Source of the DNA: Clostridiaceae bacterium
Lineage (GTDB): Bacteria; Bacillota; Clostridia; DSM-8532
DNA: 50,038 nucleotides
Direction: 5' to 3'
Assembly (NCBI GenBank): GCA_012521705.1
Contig: JAAYLX010000023.1
Coordinates: 1-50,038, forward strand
The translations under genes and the position numbers were made by a program. Position 1 is the first letter of the stretch. Every line of letters begins with the position of its first letter. The notes under the pieces are model-generated. The model made no database searches, was not told the origin of the DNA, and saw only the letters and a program-made list of their open reading frames with translations. Positions 34,357 to 42,937 of the stretch are shown in pieces.

Positions 34357-34623
34357 GTGGTATCCGCAGATAAAAAACAGGTTCTTGATTTATTGAAAAC
34401 ATCAAAAGGCCAGATTGAGGGCATTATAAAGATGGTTGAAGATGGAAGATACTGTGTTGATGTTTCAAAACAGATACTTGCTGTACAGGCCATCCTCAAA
34501 AAAACCAATTTAATAATAATAGACCAGCATATAAGACACTGTGTGAAGCAGGCATTTGCCGAAGGAAACGAGGATGAAAAGGTAAGAGAAATAATTGAGC
34601 TTATTGATAAATACGCAAAATAA
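34357..34623 (+). CDS. csoR: copper-sensing transcriptional repressor CsoR
   Basis: DUF156-family helical repressor of 88 aa that leaves DNA on binding Cu(I). The Cu ligands of the CsoR class are present: Cys33 (GRYCVD), His58 and Cys62 (DQHIRHCVKQA), separating it from nickel-type RcnR. The start is GTG 34357 with AGGAGG six bases upstream; an in-frame ATG at 34297 lies inside the operator. It is the first gene of a csoR-copA-copZ group and probably represses its own operon. Confidence 0.92.
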   Translation: MVSADKKQVLDLLKTSKGQIEGIIKMVEDGRYCVDVSKQILAVQAILKKTNLIIIDQHIRHCVKQAFAEGNEDEKVREIIELIDKYAK

Positions 34624-34734
34624 AACTTTTACAGATAGCAGTTAAAAAGATATAAGTTGCAGCCCATATAGAATATGGCCAATAAAGCTTACAGCAAAAA
34701 ATAAATTATAGATTCAAAAAGAAGGTGGGGGAAA

Positions 34735-37206
34735 ATGAAAAAAGAAATATTGTCTATAACCGGCATGAGCTGTGCAGCCTGTGCCAAAGCAGTGGAAAGA
34801 AGTGTTTCAAAAGTCGAAGGAGTAAGCTCTGCCACTGTGAATTTCGCAAATGAAAAACTCAATGTGGAATTCGATGAAGGAAAAACAGATTTAAATATTA
34901 TAAAGGAAGCCATAAAAAAGGCAGGATATGGTGTCCGGAATGAAGAGGAACAATCCATAAGAGAGGTTCTCATACCTATTGCAGGCATGACTTGCGCAGC
35001 ATGTGTGAGAGCTGTAGAAAGGGCGATAGGAAAACTGGACGGTATTCAGGAGGTAAATGTCAACATTGCTACCGAAAAGGCAAAGGTAGTATATGACTCT
35101 ACAAAGACGAGACTGTCTCAGATAAAGGATGCAATTTCTAAGGCAGGGTACAAGGCTCTTGAGATTGAAACCAAAGATCAGGTGGATCATGAGAAGGAAC
35201 GAAGGGAAAAAGAAGTTAAGACCTTATGGACAAAGTTCCTGATTTCCGCAGTATTCACCCTGCCGCTATTCTATATAGCCATGGGCCATATGCTTAAACT
35301 TCCTTTGCCCGGGTTTATCATGCCTGAGATGTATCCCCTGAGGTTCGGACTAATTCAGTTAATTCTGGTTATTCCGTCGGTCATTGCAGGTTATAAGTTT
35401 TATACCATTGGTTTTTCCAGGCTCTTCAGGCGTGAGCCCAATATGGATTCGCTTATAGCGGTGGGAACAAGTGCCGCCATGATATATGGAATTTACACAG
35501 TAATACAGATGACTATGAGCAGTCATGACATGGCAAAGGAAATGGCAATGAATCTCTATTTCGAATCTGTAGGTGTCATAATTACACTCATCCTCCTGGG
35601 CAAATATCTGGAGTCTGTAACCAAAGGCAAAACTTCCGAATCCATTAAGAAGCTTATGGGATTGGCTCCAAAAACTGCGGTTGTTGTTCACGAAGGAAAG
35701 GAAATGGTTATTCCAATTGATGAAGTAGAGGTTGGAGATATCATACTGGTAAAGCCCGGTGAGAGAATACCTGTTGACGGGGAGGTCATAGAGGGAAGGA
35801 CATCGGTTGATGAGTCAATGTTGACAGGAGAAAGTATTCCTGTTGAAAAGAATCCCGGAAGCAAGGTGGTTGGAGCAAGCATCAACAAAAACGGAACCAT
35901 ATTGTTCAAAGCTACAAAGGTAGGTAAAGATACAGCCCTTGCCCAGATTATAAAACTTGTTGAGGAAGCCCAGGGTTCCAGGGCCCCCATCGCTAAAATG
36001 GCGGATATCATTTCCAGTTACTTTGTGCCAATAGTTATGGCCATTGCAACATTAGCAGGACTTGCATGGTTTATTACAGGAGAGTCGGTGGTATTCTCCC
36101 TTACGATATTTATATCAGTGCTCGTAATTGCCTGCCCTTGCGCGCTTGGCCTTGCAACCCCGACAGCAATTATGGTTGGCACAGGAAAAGGTGCAGAGCA
36201 TGGAATACTGATCAAAGGCGGGGAGGCTCTTGAGACTGCCCACAAAATCCAAACCGTAGTTCTCGATAAAACCGGAACCATTACCGAAGGAAAGCCGGTG
36301 GTAACTGATATTCTGACAACTGAAGGCATTGACAAGACAGAATTATTACGCTTTTCAGCATCAGCTGAAAAAGGTTCGGAACATCCTTTGGGAGAGGCTA
36401 TTGTCAACATGGCAGAGCAGGAAAACCTGGATCTTACAAAGGCAGACAGTTTTGAAGCCATACCCGGAAAAGGTATAGAAGTTGTTATCCAGGGCAAAAA
36501 GATTCTCCTGGGAAACAGGAAGCTTATGAATGACAGAAATATTGAAATTACCCTTGAGAACGAGTCGGACAGATTGGCTGAAGAAGGCAAGACTCCTATG
36601 TATGTTGCAATTGATAACAGACTTGCGGGTATCATAGCGGTGGCAGATGTTATGAAACCCGGAAGCAGAAAGGCAATTGAGGCGTTGAAGCGAATGGGTA
36701 TAGAGGTTGCCATGATAACAGGGGACAACAGAAGAACAGCAGAGGCTGTTGCACTGCAGGCCGGTATAGATCGTGTCCTCGCAGAGGTTCTGCCTCAGGA
36801 CAAGGCAAGCGAGGTAAAGAAGCTTCAGGGTGAAGGCAGGAAAGTAGCAATGGTGGGAGACGGTATTAACGACGCTCCGGCCCTTGCACAGGCTGATATA
36901 GGCATAGCGATAGGCTCGGGAACCGACGTCGCTATGGAATCTGCGGATATAGTCCTCATGCGAAGTGATCTTATGGATGTTCCTGCGGCAATCCAACTGA
37001 GCAAGCAGACTATCAGAAACATTAAGCAGAATCTGTTCTGGGCATTTGCATACAATACTGCCGGTATACCGATAGCCGCAGGGTTGTTGCATGTATTCGG
37101 CGGACCTCTATTGAATCCTATGATTGCAGCCGCAGCCATGGCCTTCAGTTCAGTCTCTGTTGTAACAAATGCTTTAAGGTTAAAAAAATTTAAGCCATCG
37201 CATTAA
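34735..37206 (+). CDS. copA: copper-exporting P1B-type ATPase
   Basis: Membrane pump of 823 aa that exports Cu(I) with ATP. Two N-terminal metal-binding domains each carry GMxCAAC (cysteines 13 and 16, and 87 and 90). Eight membrane segments follow, with the transport motif [12 protein letters not shown] (CPC at 467-469). The phosphorylated Asp511 is in [14 protein letters not shown]; the actuator motif [11 protein letters not shown], the nucleotide-domain [10 protein letters not shown] and the hinge [19 protein letters not shown] are intact. The ATG has GGTGGGGGA upstream. It follows csoR by 111 bases and is expected to be copper-induced. Confidence 0.97.
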   Translation: MKKEILSITGMSCAACAKAVERSVSKVEGVSSATVNFANEKLNVEFDEGKTDLNIIKEAIKKAGYGVRNEEEQSIREVLIPIAGMTCAACVRAVERAIGKLDGIQEVNVNIATEKAKVVYDSTKTRLSQIKDAISKAGYKALEIETKDQVDHEKERREKEVKTLWTKFLISAVFTLPLFYIAMGHMLKLPLPGFIMPEMYPLRFGLIQLILVIPSVIAGYKFYTIGFSRLFRREPNMDSLIAVGTSAAMIYGIYTVIQMTMSSHDMAKEMAMNLYFESVGVIITLILLGKYLESVTKGKTSESIKKLMGLAPKTAVVVHEGKEMVIPIDEVEVGDIILVKPGERIPVDGEVIEGRTSVDESMLTGESIPVEKNPGSKVVGASINKNGTILFKATKVGKDTALAQIIKLVEEAQGSRAPIAKMADIISSYFVPIVMAIATLAGLAWFITGESVVFSLTIFISVLVIACPCALGLATPTAIMVGTGKGAEHGILIKGGEALETAHKIQTVVLDKTGTITEGKPVVTDILTTEGIDKTELLRFSASAEKGSEHPLGEAIVNMAEQENLDLTKADSFEAIPGKGIEVVIQGKKILLGNRKLMNDRNIEITLENESDRLAEEGKTPMYVAIDNRLAGIIAVADVMKPGSRKAIEALKRMGIEVAMITGDNRRTAEAVALQAGIDRVLAEVLPQDKASEVKKLQGEGRKVAMVGDGINDAPALAQADIGIAIGSGTDVAMESADIVLMRSDLMDVPAAIQLSKQTIRNIKQNLFWAFAYNTAGIPIAAGLLHVFGGPLLNPMIAAAAMAFSSVSVVTNALRLKKFKPSH

Positions 37207-37216
37207 GGGCATAAAT

Positions 37217-37375
37217 ATGGGACAAGGCTTGAGTATGAGGCTTATTATATTGCATTTTGAAGAAATGAGTATTAAAAGAATAAGCGAGGATTATAGCCAT
37301 AATGATATTTTGGACATGGATAAACAAACTTGTCACTATAATAGAGCATCGTATAAGAAAGGAAGTGTACTATGA
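37217..37375 (+). CDS. possible 52-residue protein between copA and copZ
   Basis: An open frame of 52 codons starts 10 bases after the copA stop, with AAGGG (37205-37209) about 7 bases before the ATG, and ends TGA at 37373-37375, overlapping the copZ ATG as ATGA. That layout suggests translational coupling. The peptide (starts MGQGLSMRLIILHFEEMSIK) has one Cys-His pair in DKQTCHYNR but no recognised domain. Chance is possible: the stretch is short and also contains a TATAAT (near 37340) that might belong to a copZ promoter. Confidence 0.3.
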   Translation: MGQGLSMRLIILHFEEMSIKRISEDYSHNDILDMDKQTCHYNRASYKKGSVL

Positions 37376-37581
37376 AAAAGAAAATAATTATTGAAGGTAT
37401 GTCCTGTCAGCACTGCAAACGCCATGTGGAAGAGGCTCTTAAAGAATTATCAGGCGTAGTTTCGGTATATGCCGACGTAGAAGGCGGATTTGCTGAATTT
37501 GAAGCAACTCAGGATATAGAAGATTCTCAGATCAAAAATGCCATTGAGGAAGCAGGATACCAGGTTATACGGATTGAATAA
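37372..37581 (+). CDS. copZ: copper chaperone, heavy-metal-associated domain
   Basis: Single HMA-domain protein of 69 aa that carries Cu(I) to CopA. The metal site is GMSCQHCKRHVEEAL with Cys12 and Cys15, and the ferredoxin-like fold ends AIEEAGYQVIRIE. AAAGGAAG lies before the ATG. It closes the copper group; the repeat island begins about 50 bases downstream. Confidence 0.93.
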   Translation: MKKKIIIEGMSCQHCKRHVEEALKELSGVVSVYADVEGGFAEFEATQDIEDSQIKNAIEEAGYQVIRIE

Positions 37582-37632
37582 ATAATCAAGAAACGACGTA
37601 TGTCGAAGCTCGAATAATATATTTAGTGCAAA

Positions 37633-38160
37633 TGGCAGAGTATTTTTCGCGTCATCAACCCGGATTGCTGTACACGCAAAGGCTCTGCCTTTTTCACTCT
37701 TCGGCTTAGGAAAGCTGTGACGCGCAAAGACTCTGCCTTTTTCACGTCCTCGGCTCAGGAAAGCTGTAAGGCTCAACGCTTGTTCTCTTGGGGTACGCGG
37801 GCGAACTTGCCATCCGGGCAAGCGCCGCTCAGTCGACGTCCTGTCGACTGCCCCCAATCGAACTTCGCATTTCGCCTACAGCTTTTAGCCTTCGCCTGCG
37901 GATTGTTCAAAAGACAGAGCCGTTTGCACGTATCATGAATCATAAAAAAAGCGCAGTTCGAACACCATCCTGTCGATGGATTCCCAATAGAGCTGCGCAT
38001 TTCATCAACAACTTTGAAATTCGTGTACAGATTGTTCAAAGACTTTGCCACTTGTACAGAGCTGATTTCCTTAACCAGAGGACGCGCAAAAGACTTTGTC
38101 ACTTGTAAAGAATTGCTTTCCTTAGCCCGAGGACGCGGTAAAGTCTTTGACACTTGTACT
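37633..38160. repeat. composite island of degenerate repeats
   Basis: The 592 bases between copZ and the cupin gene hold no convincing gene. Three repeat layers are visible. First, a 48-base unit (CTCTGCCTTTTTCAC then CGGCTYAGGAAAGCTGT) occurs twice at 37681-37768. Second, a unit of about 130 bases occurs twice, diverged (37820-37949 and 37949-38080), both copies containing TCCTGTCGA, CGCATTTC and ATTGTTCAAA. Third, a 51-base unit (AAAGACTTTG, CACTTGTA, TTTCCTTA, GAGGACGCG) occurs about 2.3 times at 38038-38157. The reverse complement of the first unit resembles the third, so one family is present in both orientations. GGCAGAG (37633) and CTCTGCC (37683) can close a hairpin. Confidence 0.75.
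38038..38157 (+). repeat. 51-base tandem repeat, about 2.3 copies
   Basis: Copies begin at 38038, 38089 and 38140. Shared blocks are AAAGACTTTG, CACTTGTA, TTTCCTTA and GAGGACGCG. There are no unique spacers between copies, so this is not a CRISPR array. Confidence 0.75.
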
Positions 38161-38173
38161 TTACAGTTTTATT

Positions 38174-38524
38174 TCACTCAAAAAGAAGTATTACAGCCAT
38201 GAATACCAGGGGCTCGGTTCCGTTGTTGGTAATGGAGTGGAACTCACCACCGCCGGTTTTAAGAGCGTCACCGGGTTCAATTTCGTAGGTCTTGCCGTTA
38301 TCTTCAACAATGCCTTTTCCGCTTAGAACATAATAGATTTCTTCTTCCTGATGGTGGGGGTGGGTTCCTATTGAGCAGCCGGGCTCCAGAGTAATTTTGT
38401 TAAACATACGGCATTTGCCTCTTAATTCGTCTTTGGAGAATATCTCAAGAAGCTTTGTTTCCCCGTTTCCTCCCCGTAAACTTTCAACAATCTTAAGTTC
38501 CATATCGGTACTTTTCTTAAACAT
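38174..38524 (-). CDS. cupin-domain protein
   Basis: Small beta-barrel protein of 116 aa with one conserved cupin domain: PGCSIGTHPHHQEEEIYYVL (metal ligands His, His, Glu) and EPGDALKTGGGEFHSITNNG (second-motif His). No substrate can be named. ATG 38524 has GGGAGGAG six bases upstream; the gene start overlaps the MFS gene stop by 8 bases (ATGTTTAA), so both are co-transcribed. Confidence 0.88.
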   Translation of the reverse strand: MFKKSTDMELKIVESLRGGNGETKLLEIFSKDELRGKCRMFNKITLEPGCSIGTHPHHQEEEIYYVLSGKGIVEDNGKTYEIEPGDALKTGGGEFHSITNNGTEPLVFMAVILLFE

Positions 38525-39830
38525 CAGATTCTCCTCCCTTGCTTTTTTTCTGTTTCATAAAAGTTCCAATAAACAGCGAGCAGATAATAAGAAGTATAGA
38601 AGATACCATGAACAGCACCTGTTTAATATTGATACTGATACTGCTTATTATGATATCTTTATGTTCAAAAAATCCTACAAGATCAGCGCCAAGCATTGCA
38701 GCGATCCATCCTATAAAACTGCTTATTGCTGCGCTGAAACCTATATATACAATCCTTTTGTGGTCGGGGGTAAAATCAAATTGCAGATTAAAAAGTGCGA
38801 CATTTATTCCTCCCCAGGCTGTACCACTCAATATATAGGCGGCAATCAGAATAAAGATTGTCAACGGGCTTCCCTTAAACGCGAAGAACCAAATAAGATG
38901 GCATATCCCCAAAATTCCTACTGTAATCATAGTGGTTTTGGCCCATCCGTTGGCGTCGGCAAAACGGCCCCACAATCTTGCCGAATATATATAGAATAGT
39001 GCATGTACAAGGGAGAGGGCTGTGATGACAGTGTAATTCAAATTAAGGTCGGACTTTAAGTAAACACCGAAAAACGCGTTGGCAATCTGAATGCCGAAGT
39101 GGTATATAATCAGCATTATAAAATACTTTGTAAAGACCTTGTCCTTCAGGGGAAGAAGAAAGACTTCCGAAATTTTAATAGGCTTGCTGGTGTGTCCCAA
39201 AGGAACTTCTTTCATCATAATAAAAGTAGCATTGTTTATCAGAGCAAAAATAAAGATAACAATATAAACTATTATATAGCCCATTGCTTCATTTCCGGCG
39301 GCCGTGTGGTTATCCATCACTTTGCCGACTATAAAAGTAACGATAGTGGCGAACAGCAGAAGTAAAGACTCCCTGAGCCCGAAATACTTTCCGCGGATAC
39401 TTTGGGGTACAAAACTCACGTACATGTTTGAAACAGCAGGAGTTATAAATGACACTGCCAGATGGGAAACAAAATAAATAATTGCAGTAAGCCAGAGCTT
39501 GACCTCAGACCTGACAGGGATAAAAATAATTACCAATATAGAAGAAAGAAGCAGGCGATGTATCGCTGCTCCCAAAAGTATAATATTCTTCCTGAAAGGT
39601 ATATTTTCCAGAACAATTGGTGATAAGAACTGAATAACAGCTGCAAGTACCGGAAGTGCAAGTATATATCCGCATACTTTGTCGCTGGCCCCCATGAATT
39701 TAAGAAGACCTACCAAATAAGCGCCGGTAGTAAGATTAAATACAGTTCTTGCAGAAGCACCTTCAATAATTACCAATAGCCGGTTTTTCTCAAGGTCTTT
39801 CTCTGAAGGGTAATCCAAATACGAAGGCAT
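38517..39830 (-). CDS. major facilitator superfamily transporter
   Basis: Twelve-helix-type permease of 437 aa. Hydrophobic segments alternate through the protein, with the domain-entry region GAYLVGLLKFMGASDKVCGY and the loop SIRGKYFGLRESLLL resembling MFS motif A/B positions. The N-terminal 20 residues are polar and cytoplasmic. Substrate unknown; co-transcription with a cupin protein may hint at a sugar or metabolite. ATG 39830 has ATGAGG upstream. It starts 22 bases after darA. Confidence 0.85.
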   Translation of the reverse strand: MPSYLDYPSEKDLEKNRLLVIIEGASARTVFNLTTGAYLVGLLKFMGASDKVCGYILALPVLAAVIQFLSPIVLENIPFRKNIILLGAAIHRLLLSSILVIIFIPVRSEVKLWLTAIIYFVSHLAVSFITPAVSNMYVSFVPQSIRGKYFGLRESLLLLFATIVTFIVGKVMDNHTAAGNEAMGYIIVYIVIFIFALINNATFIMMKEVPLGHTSKPIKISEVFLLPLKDKVFTKYFIMLIIYHFGIQIANAFFGVYLKSDLNLNYTVITALSLVHALFYIYSARLWGRFADANGWAKTTMITVGILGICHLIWFFAFKGSPLTIFILIAAYILSGTAWGGINVALFNLQFDFTPDHKRIVYIGFSAAISSFIGWIAAMLGADLVGFFEHKDIIISSISINIKQVLFMVSSILLIICSLFIGTFMKQKKSKGGESDV

Positions 39831-39852
39831 TTTTCAAACCTCATTCAAAATG

Positions 39853-40182
39853 CTACATTTTTATAAATTGTTCAATATTCAGTGTAAATACAGTTGCGCC
39901 TCCCACTTTTACTTCCACAGGCATGGCCATGTTGAAAGCTCCAAAGCTGCCCGGAAGTTTTTCCGGTGCGATCATACGGCTTCTTGACTTACAAGTTTCA
40001 CGTATGATATTGAGCGCCTGATCAACTTTTTCATCGTCAGTGGCAACCAGGAAAGTGGTATTTCCGCTTCTTAAAAAGCCGCCGGTGGAACAGAGCTTTG
40101 TTGTTCCGAACCCTTCGCGGTTCAGCTTGTCAGATAGAATATTGCTGTCCTCATCACTGACAATAGCAATTAAAAGTTTCAT
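39853..40182 (-). CDS. darA: cyclic di-AMP receptor, DarA/PstA family
   Basis: PII-like trimeric signal protein of 109 aa that binds c-di-AMP. The start MKLLIAIVSDEDSNILSDKL, the glycine-rich TKLCSTGGFLRSGNTTFLVA and the end GGATVFTLNIEQFIKM are diagnostic. ATG 40182 has GGGAGG eight bases upstream; a TTG at 40188 is too close to it. Its target is unknown. Upstream are 276 bases with no obvious promoter. It may be co-transcribed with the MFS and cupin genes. Confidence 0.92.
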   Translation of the reverse strand: MKLLIAIVSDEDSNILSDKLNREGFGTTKLCSTGGFLRSGNTTFLVATDDEKVDQALNIIRETCKSRSRMIAPEKLPGSFGAFNMAMPVEVKVGGATVFTLNIEQFIKM

Positions 40183-40458
40183 ACGCAAAACCTCCCAACT
40201 CTATTATCCCGGCTGCTCTGTCCTATAATTGCATCTAAGTGCCGGGTGAGAAAATGTCGTCTGAAATACTGTAAAAGACCCATCCTGACTGTATGTGAAT
40301 ATTTTGAGTCTGCTTTTGGGAAGTAAGTCCTTACAATATTATTATATTCTATGATTGGTCGGCATTCAAATATAATATGGTATTTAAGCGGATAACAGGG
40401 AACGAACCTGAACATTGGTTTCATAGGTTAAACATGTATTACCGCAAGATTTGCTTTG

Positions 40459-42099
40459 TTATTCAATGGCCTCGGATACCGGCCCGGTCCCCCGGATTAT
40501 TTTCTGGGGGAGCATCTGATAGACGCTTCTGTGCAGCTTTTCTTCCCGCAATAATGTTTGCCCGTTATAAATCTTCATGTAAGTGTCTACCACATATCCG
40601 TCCATACCCTTTTCGGATACAATGACTGTTCCGGAAGGAAGGTTTGGATCATCCAAATAAATGGTGGTCCGGGGAGTAGTGCTGATGGTCTTTGTAGCAA
40701 GCTTTACCTTAAGATCAGGATAATCGTTGGTGGATACTATTCTGAACCCTATACTGTTCTTATTGACATCAGCCTTTATCATGAGCGGATGGCCGGATGT
40801 GTTTGTGAATTTCAGATCTGCATACCCGTAGGAAACCGCAGCATCCGTTCCCAGGGGGACATACCCGACAGTGAACATGTGATTGTGGCGCTCGTTTACT
40901 TGCAGGTTTGCCCTCAGAACGGCGTTATACAGGGTGGTTGAAACCTGGCAAACACCACCGCCCGTACCGTCACGGATTTGTCCCTGGACATAGACATGGG
41001 CAATTTTGTATCCTTTCTGGGGTGTTCTTGGTCCCACAATCTCGTTGAAGGAGAATTCTTCTCCCGGCAATAATATTGTTCCGTCAATGCTTTCTGCCGC
41101 AAGGCCTATGTTTATTCCCCGGTTTATGTTATTTTGTGTATCAGTTTTATAATATGTAGTGTAGGATGCCAAAACGTCTCTGAACAGTTTTTCTTCAAGT
41201 TCTTCTTTGGTTACAAGAGGCTGGATAAACTCTACAGGAAGGAGGATTTCTTCGTATTCCTGGTTTTGCCTGGATTCAACATAGGAGATTATCTCAAGTA
41301 ACTTTTTGCTGTCAATATAACGACCTGTTTCGTGGGGTGTTATTTCGTATGTGGTTCTGGATGTTTTGATAAACTGTGCGTTAACCGGATCCCGGTTTAA
41401 CGTCGCCAGAGTTGCCTGATAATCAATGGACGGGGGAAGTTTTTCTTTTATCCGTACCTTGATTTCTCCCGGCTGCATAGACACGACCGAGTTTATTATA
41501 TCTTCCCTTAGTTGTTTTTCATCTGCTTCCTGGCCGGATACACCCGTATAAAGAATGGCCCGGTCTTCCAGAATGACTATATTGGGGGGAATTACCTCCC
41601 TGAAAACGTCTTTGCAAAGTTGCCCGATAAAGTTGTTAAAGGCTTCGGTATTGTCATCAACTGCAAGTTTAATATTGACAGGATATTTCTTAAGCCGGAG
41701 TATTGCCGCCAGCCTTTCAAATTTGCTTCCTGTCCTTCCTTGAGCCCAGGCTCTTTCGGTCATTTCATCAAAATTAATTACAAGCCCGGTTTCAGCGGCA
41801 GTATAGTTTCTTGAGAAATTTTCGCTTATGATTGAAAGATTAATGGTATCCAGAATATCGTTGTAATTTTGCTTCAGGTATTCCAGGAGCTCTTCTTTTG
41901 TAAAACCGCCCACATGTTTGTCCCCGATATAGACCCCGTTATATATTTTGGGACTGTTAAGGAGGGTGCTGACAAAAATGACCGAGAAAATAAGAATCAG
42001 GGCTGCAAAAGCCGATATATAGATTGCAACAGGTTTGCACATTTTAATCCTGTTTTTTATTGATATTAATATTGGCTTTTTGAGTTGATTTATTTCCAT
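40459..42099 (-). CDS. VanW-family cell-wall protein
   Basis: Membrane-anchored extracytoplasmic protein of 546 aa. A single membrane segment (about residues 24-46) precedes one or two PG-binding-4-type domains (about 60-300), a VanW domain (GEEFSFNEIVGPRTPQKGYK, GTGGGVCQVSTTLYNAVLRA, AVSYGYADLKFTNTSGHPL; about 320-450) and a G5-like C-terminal domain (about 465-535). Function is not known beyond an association with peptidoglycan; despite the name it does not imply vancomycin resistance. AGAAGAGG precedes the ATG. It is monocistronic, divergent from the coiled-coil gene. Confidence 0.9.
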   Translation of the reverse strand: MEINQLKKPILISIKNRIKMCKPVAIYISAFAALILIFSVIFVSTLLNSPKIYNGVYIGDKHVGGFTKEELLEYLKQNYNDILDTINLSIISENFSRNYTAAETGLVINFDEMTERAWAQGRTGSKFERLAAILRLKKYPVNIKLAVDDNTEAFNNFIGQLCKDVFREVIPPNIVILEDRAILYTGVSGQEADEKQLREDIINSVVSMQPGEIKVRIKEKLPPSIDYQATLATLNRDPVNAQFIKTSRTTYEITPHETGRYIDSKKLLEIISYVESRQNQEYEEILLPVEFIQPLVTKEELEEKLFRDVLASYTTYYKTDTQNNINRGINIGLAAESIDGTILLPGEEFSFNEIVGPRTPQKGYKIAHVYVQGQIRDGTGGGVCQVSTTLYNAVLRANLQVNERHNHMFTVGYVPLGTDAAVSYGYADLKFTNTSGHPLMIKADVNKNSIGFRIVSTNDYPDLKVKLATKTISTTPRTTIYLDDPNLPSGTVIVSEKGMDGYVVDTYMKIYNGQTLLREEKLHRSVYQMLPQKIIRGTGPVSEAIE

Positions 42100-42232
42100 G
42101 AAAACCTCTTCTCAATCACTCGATGAATAAGACGCCTTAAAGACATTAGGGCTCTCTTATATGTTATACTAAAATAGCAGGTGTTAGAAGAGTGAATTTT
42201 GAATCTGACGCGTCTGTATTGGGGGAATTGTC

Positions 42233-42937
42233 ATGCGGTTCTTAAAACGAATACTGAAGACTAATCCAAAGGGAGAGGAGTTGCCGGAAAACTCCGATGT
42301 TCAATTTGATCCGTCGGTTTTAAGGCAGAACAATATTACCAGACTCTCTATTGACGAGCGCTGGACAAAGCTTTTTGTTACTATTAAAATGAGCCCCGAA
42401 TTAGAGCAGGCTGAAAAAGAGATGAATGAACTAATAAAAAAGGAAGCCATGCTCAAAAATGAACAGGATAACCTGGAGCCTCAGAAACGCAGAAAAATGC
42501 AGGAGATAATGAATTTGACCCAGGAAGCCTTTGAAAATGACAATGAAGAGGCAAAAAAGAGGCTTGTGGAATGCAAAAAAGAGATAGAAAGAATAAATAT
42601 TCGCATGAATAATATTCTTGAGGATATAGAAAGCATTGACGCAGAACTTAAGGAAGCCAATCTGAAGCTTCTGAAAGATTCACTTGCCTACATATTTACA
42701 ACTCTTAAGACTTACAGGAGCAGAACCCTTGAAATAAAAGCGGAACTTGAAGAAATGGAGCGCAGACGCAAGGCTTTGACTGAAGAACTTGAAAACATAT
42801 CATTTGACTGGACTAAATATGCTGTTGATCTTACTGAGTTGATAGGAACCGATGAGGTAAAGAGACTTGAAGCACAATTTGGCCTGGAGGAGTTAAAAGA
42901 TGAAACTGCTGACACCTCAACAGATGAAGGAAATTGA
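42233..42937 (+). CDS. coiled-coil protein of unknown function
   Basis: Cytoplasmic protein of 234 aa dominated by charged helix: coiled-coil heptads run from about residue 55 to 195 (ELEQAEKEMNELIKKEAMLK, ECKKEIERINIRMNNILEDI, EIKAELEEMERRRKALTEEL). The first 50 and last 35 residues are less regular. The 3' end overlaps nnrDE by 38 bases, a long overlap implying coupled expression. I do not recognise a named family. A -10-like TATACT lies near 42163. Confidence 0.8.
   Translation: MRFLKRILKTNPKGEELPENSDVQFDPSVLRQNNITRLSIDERWTKLFVTIKMSPELEQAEKEMNELIKKEAMLKNEQDNLEPQKRRKMQEIMNLTQEAFENDNEEAKKRLVECKKEIERINIRMNNILEDIESIDAELKEANLKLLKDSLAYIFTTLKTYRSRTLEIKAELEEMERRRKALTEELENISFDWTKYAVDLTELIGTDEVKRLEAQFGLEELKDETADTSTDEGN

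Noticed and set aside
36018..36728. 236-codon open frame on the minus strand
   Set aside because: Antisense to copA and composed of shadow-type sequence.
37450..38153. Minus-strand frames of 135 and 126 codons and several plus-strand frames in the repeat island
   Set aside because: They run through degenerate repeats and into copZ, lack ribosome sites, and have Arg/Pro/Ser-rich products typical of noncoding repeats.
38038..38157. CRISPR-like spaced repeats
   Set aside because: The 51-base units are directly adjacent with no unique spacers and are poorly conserved.
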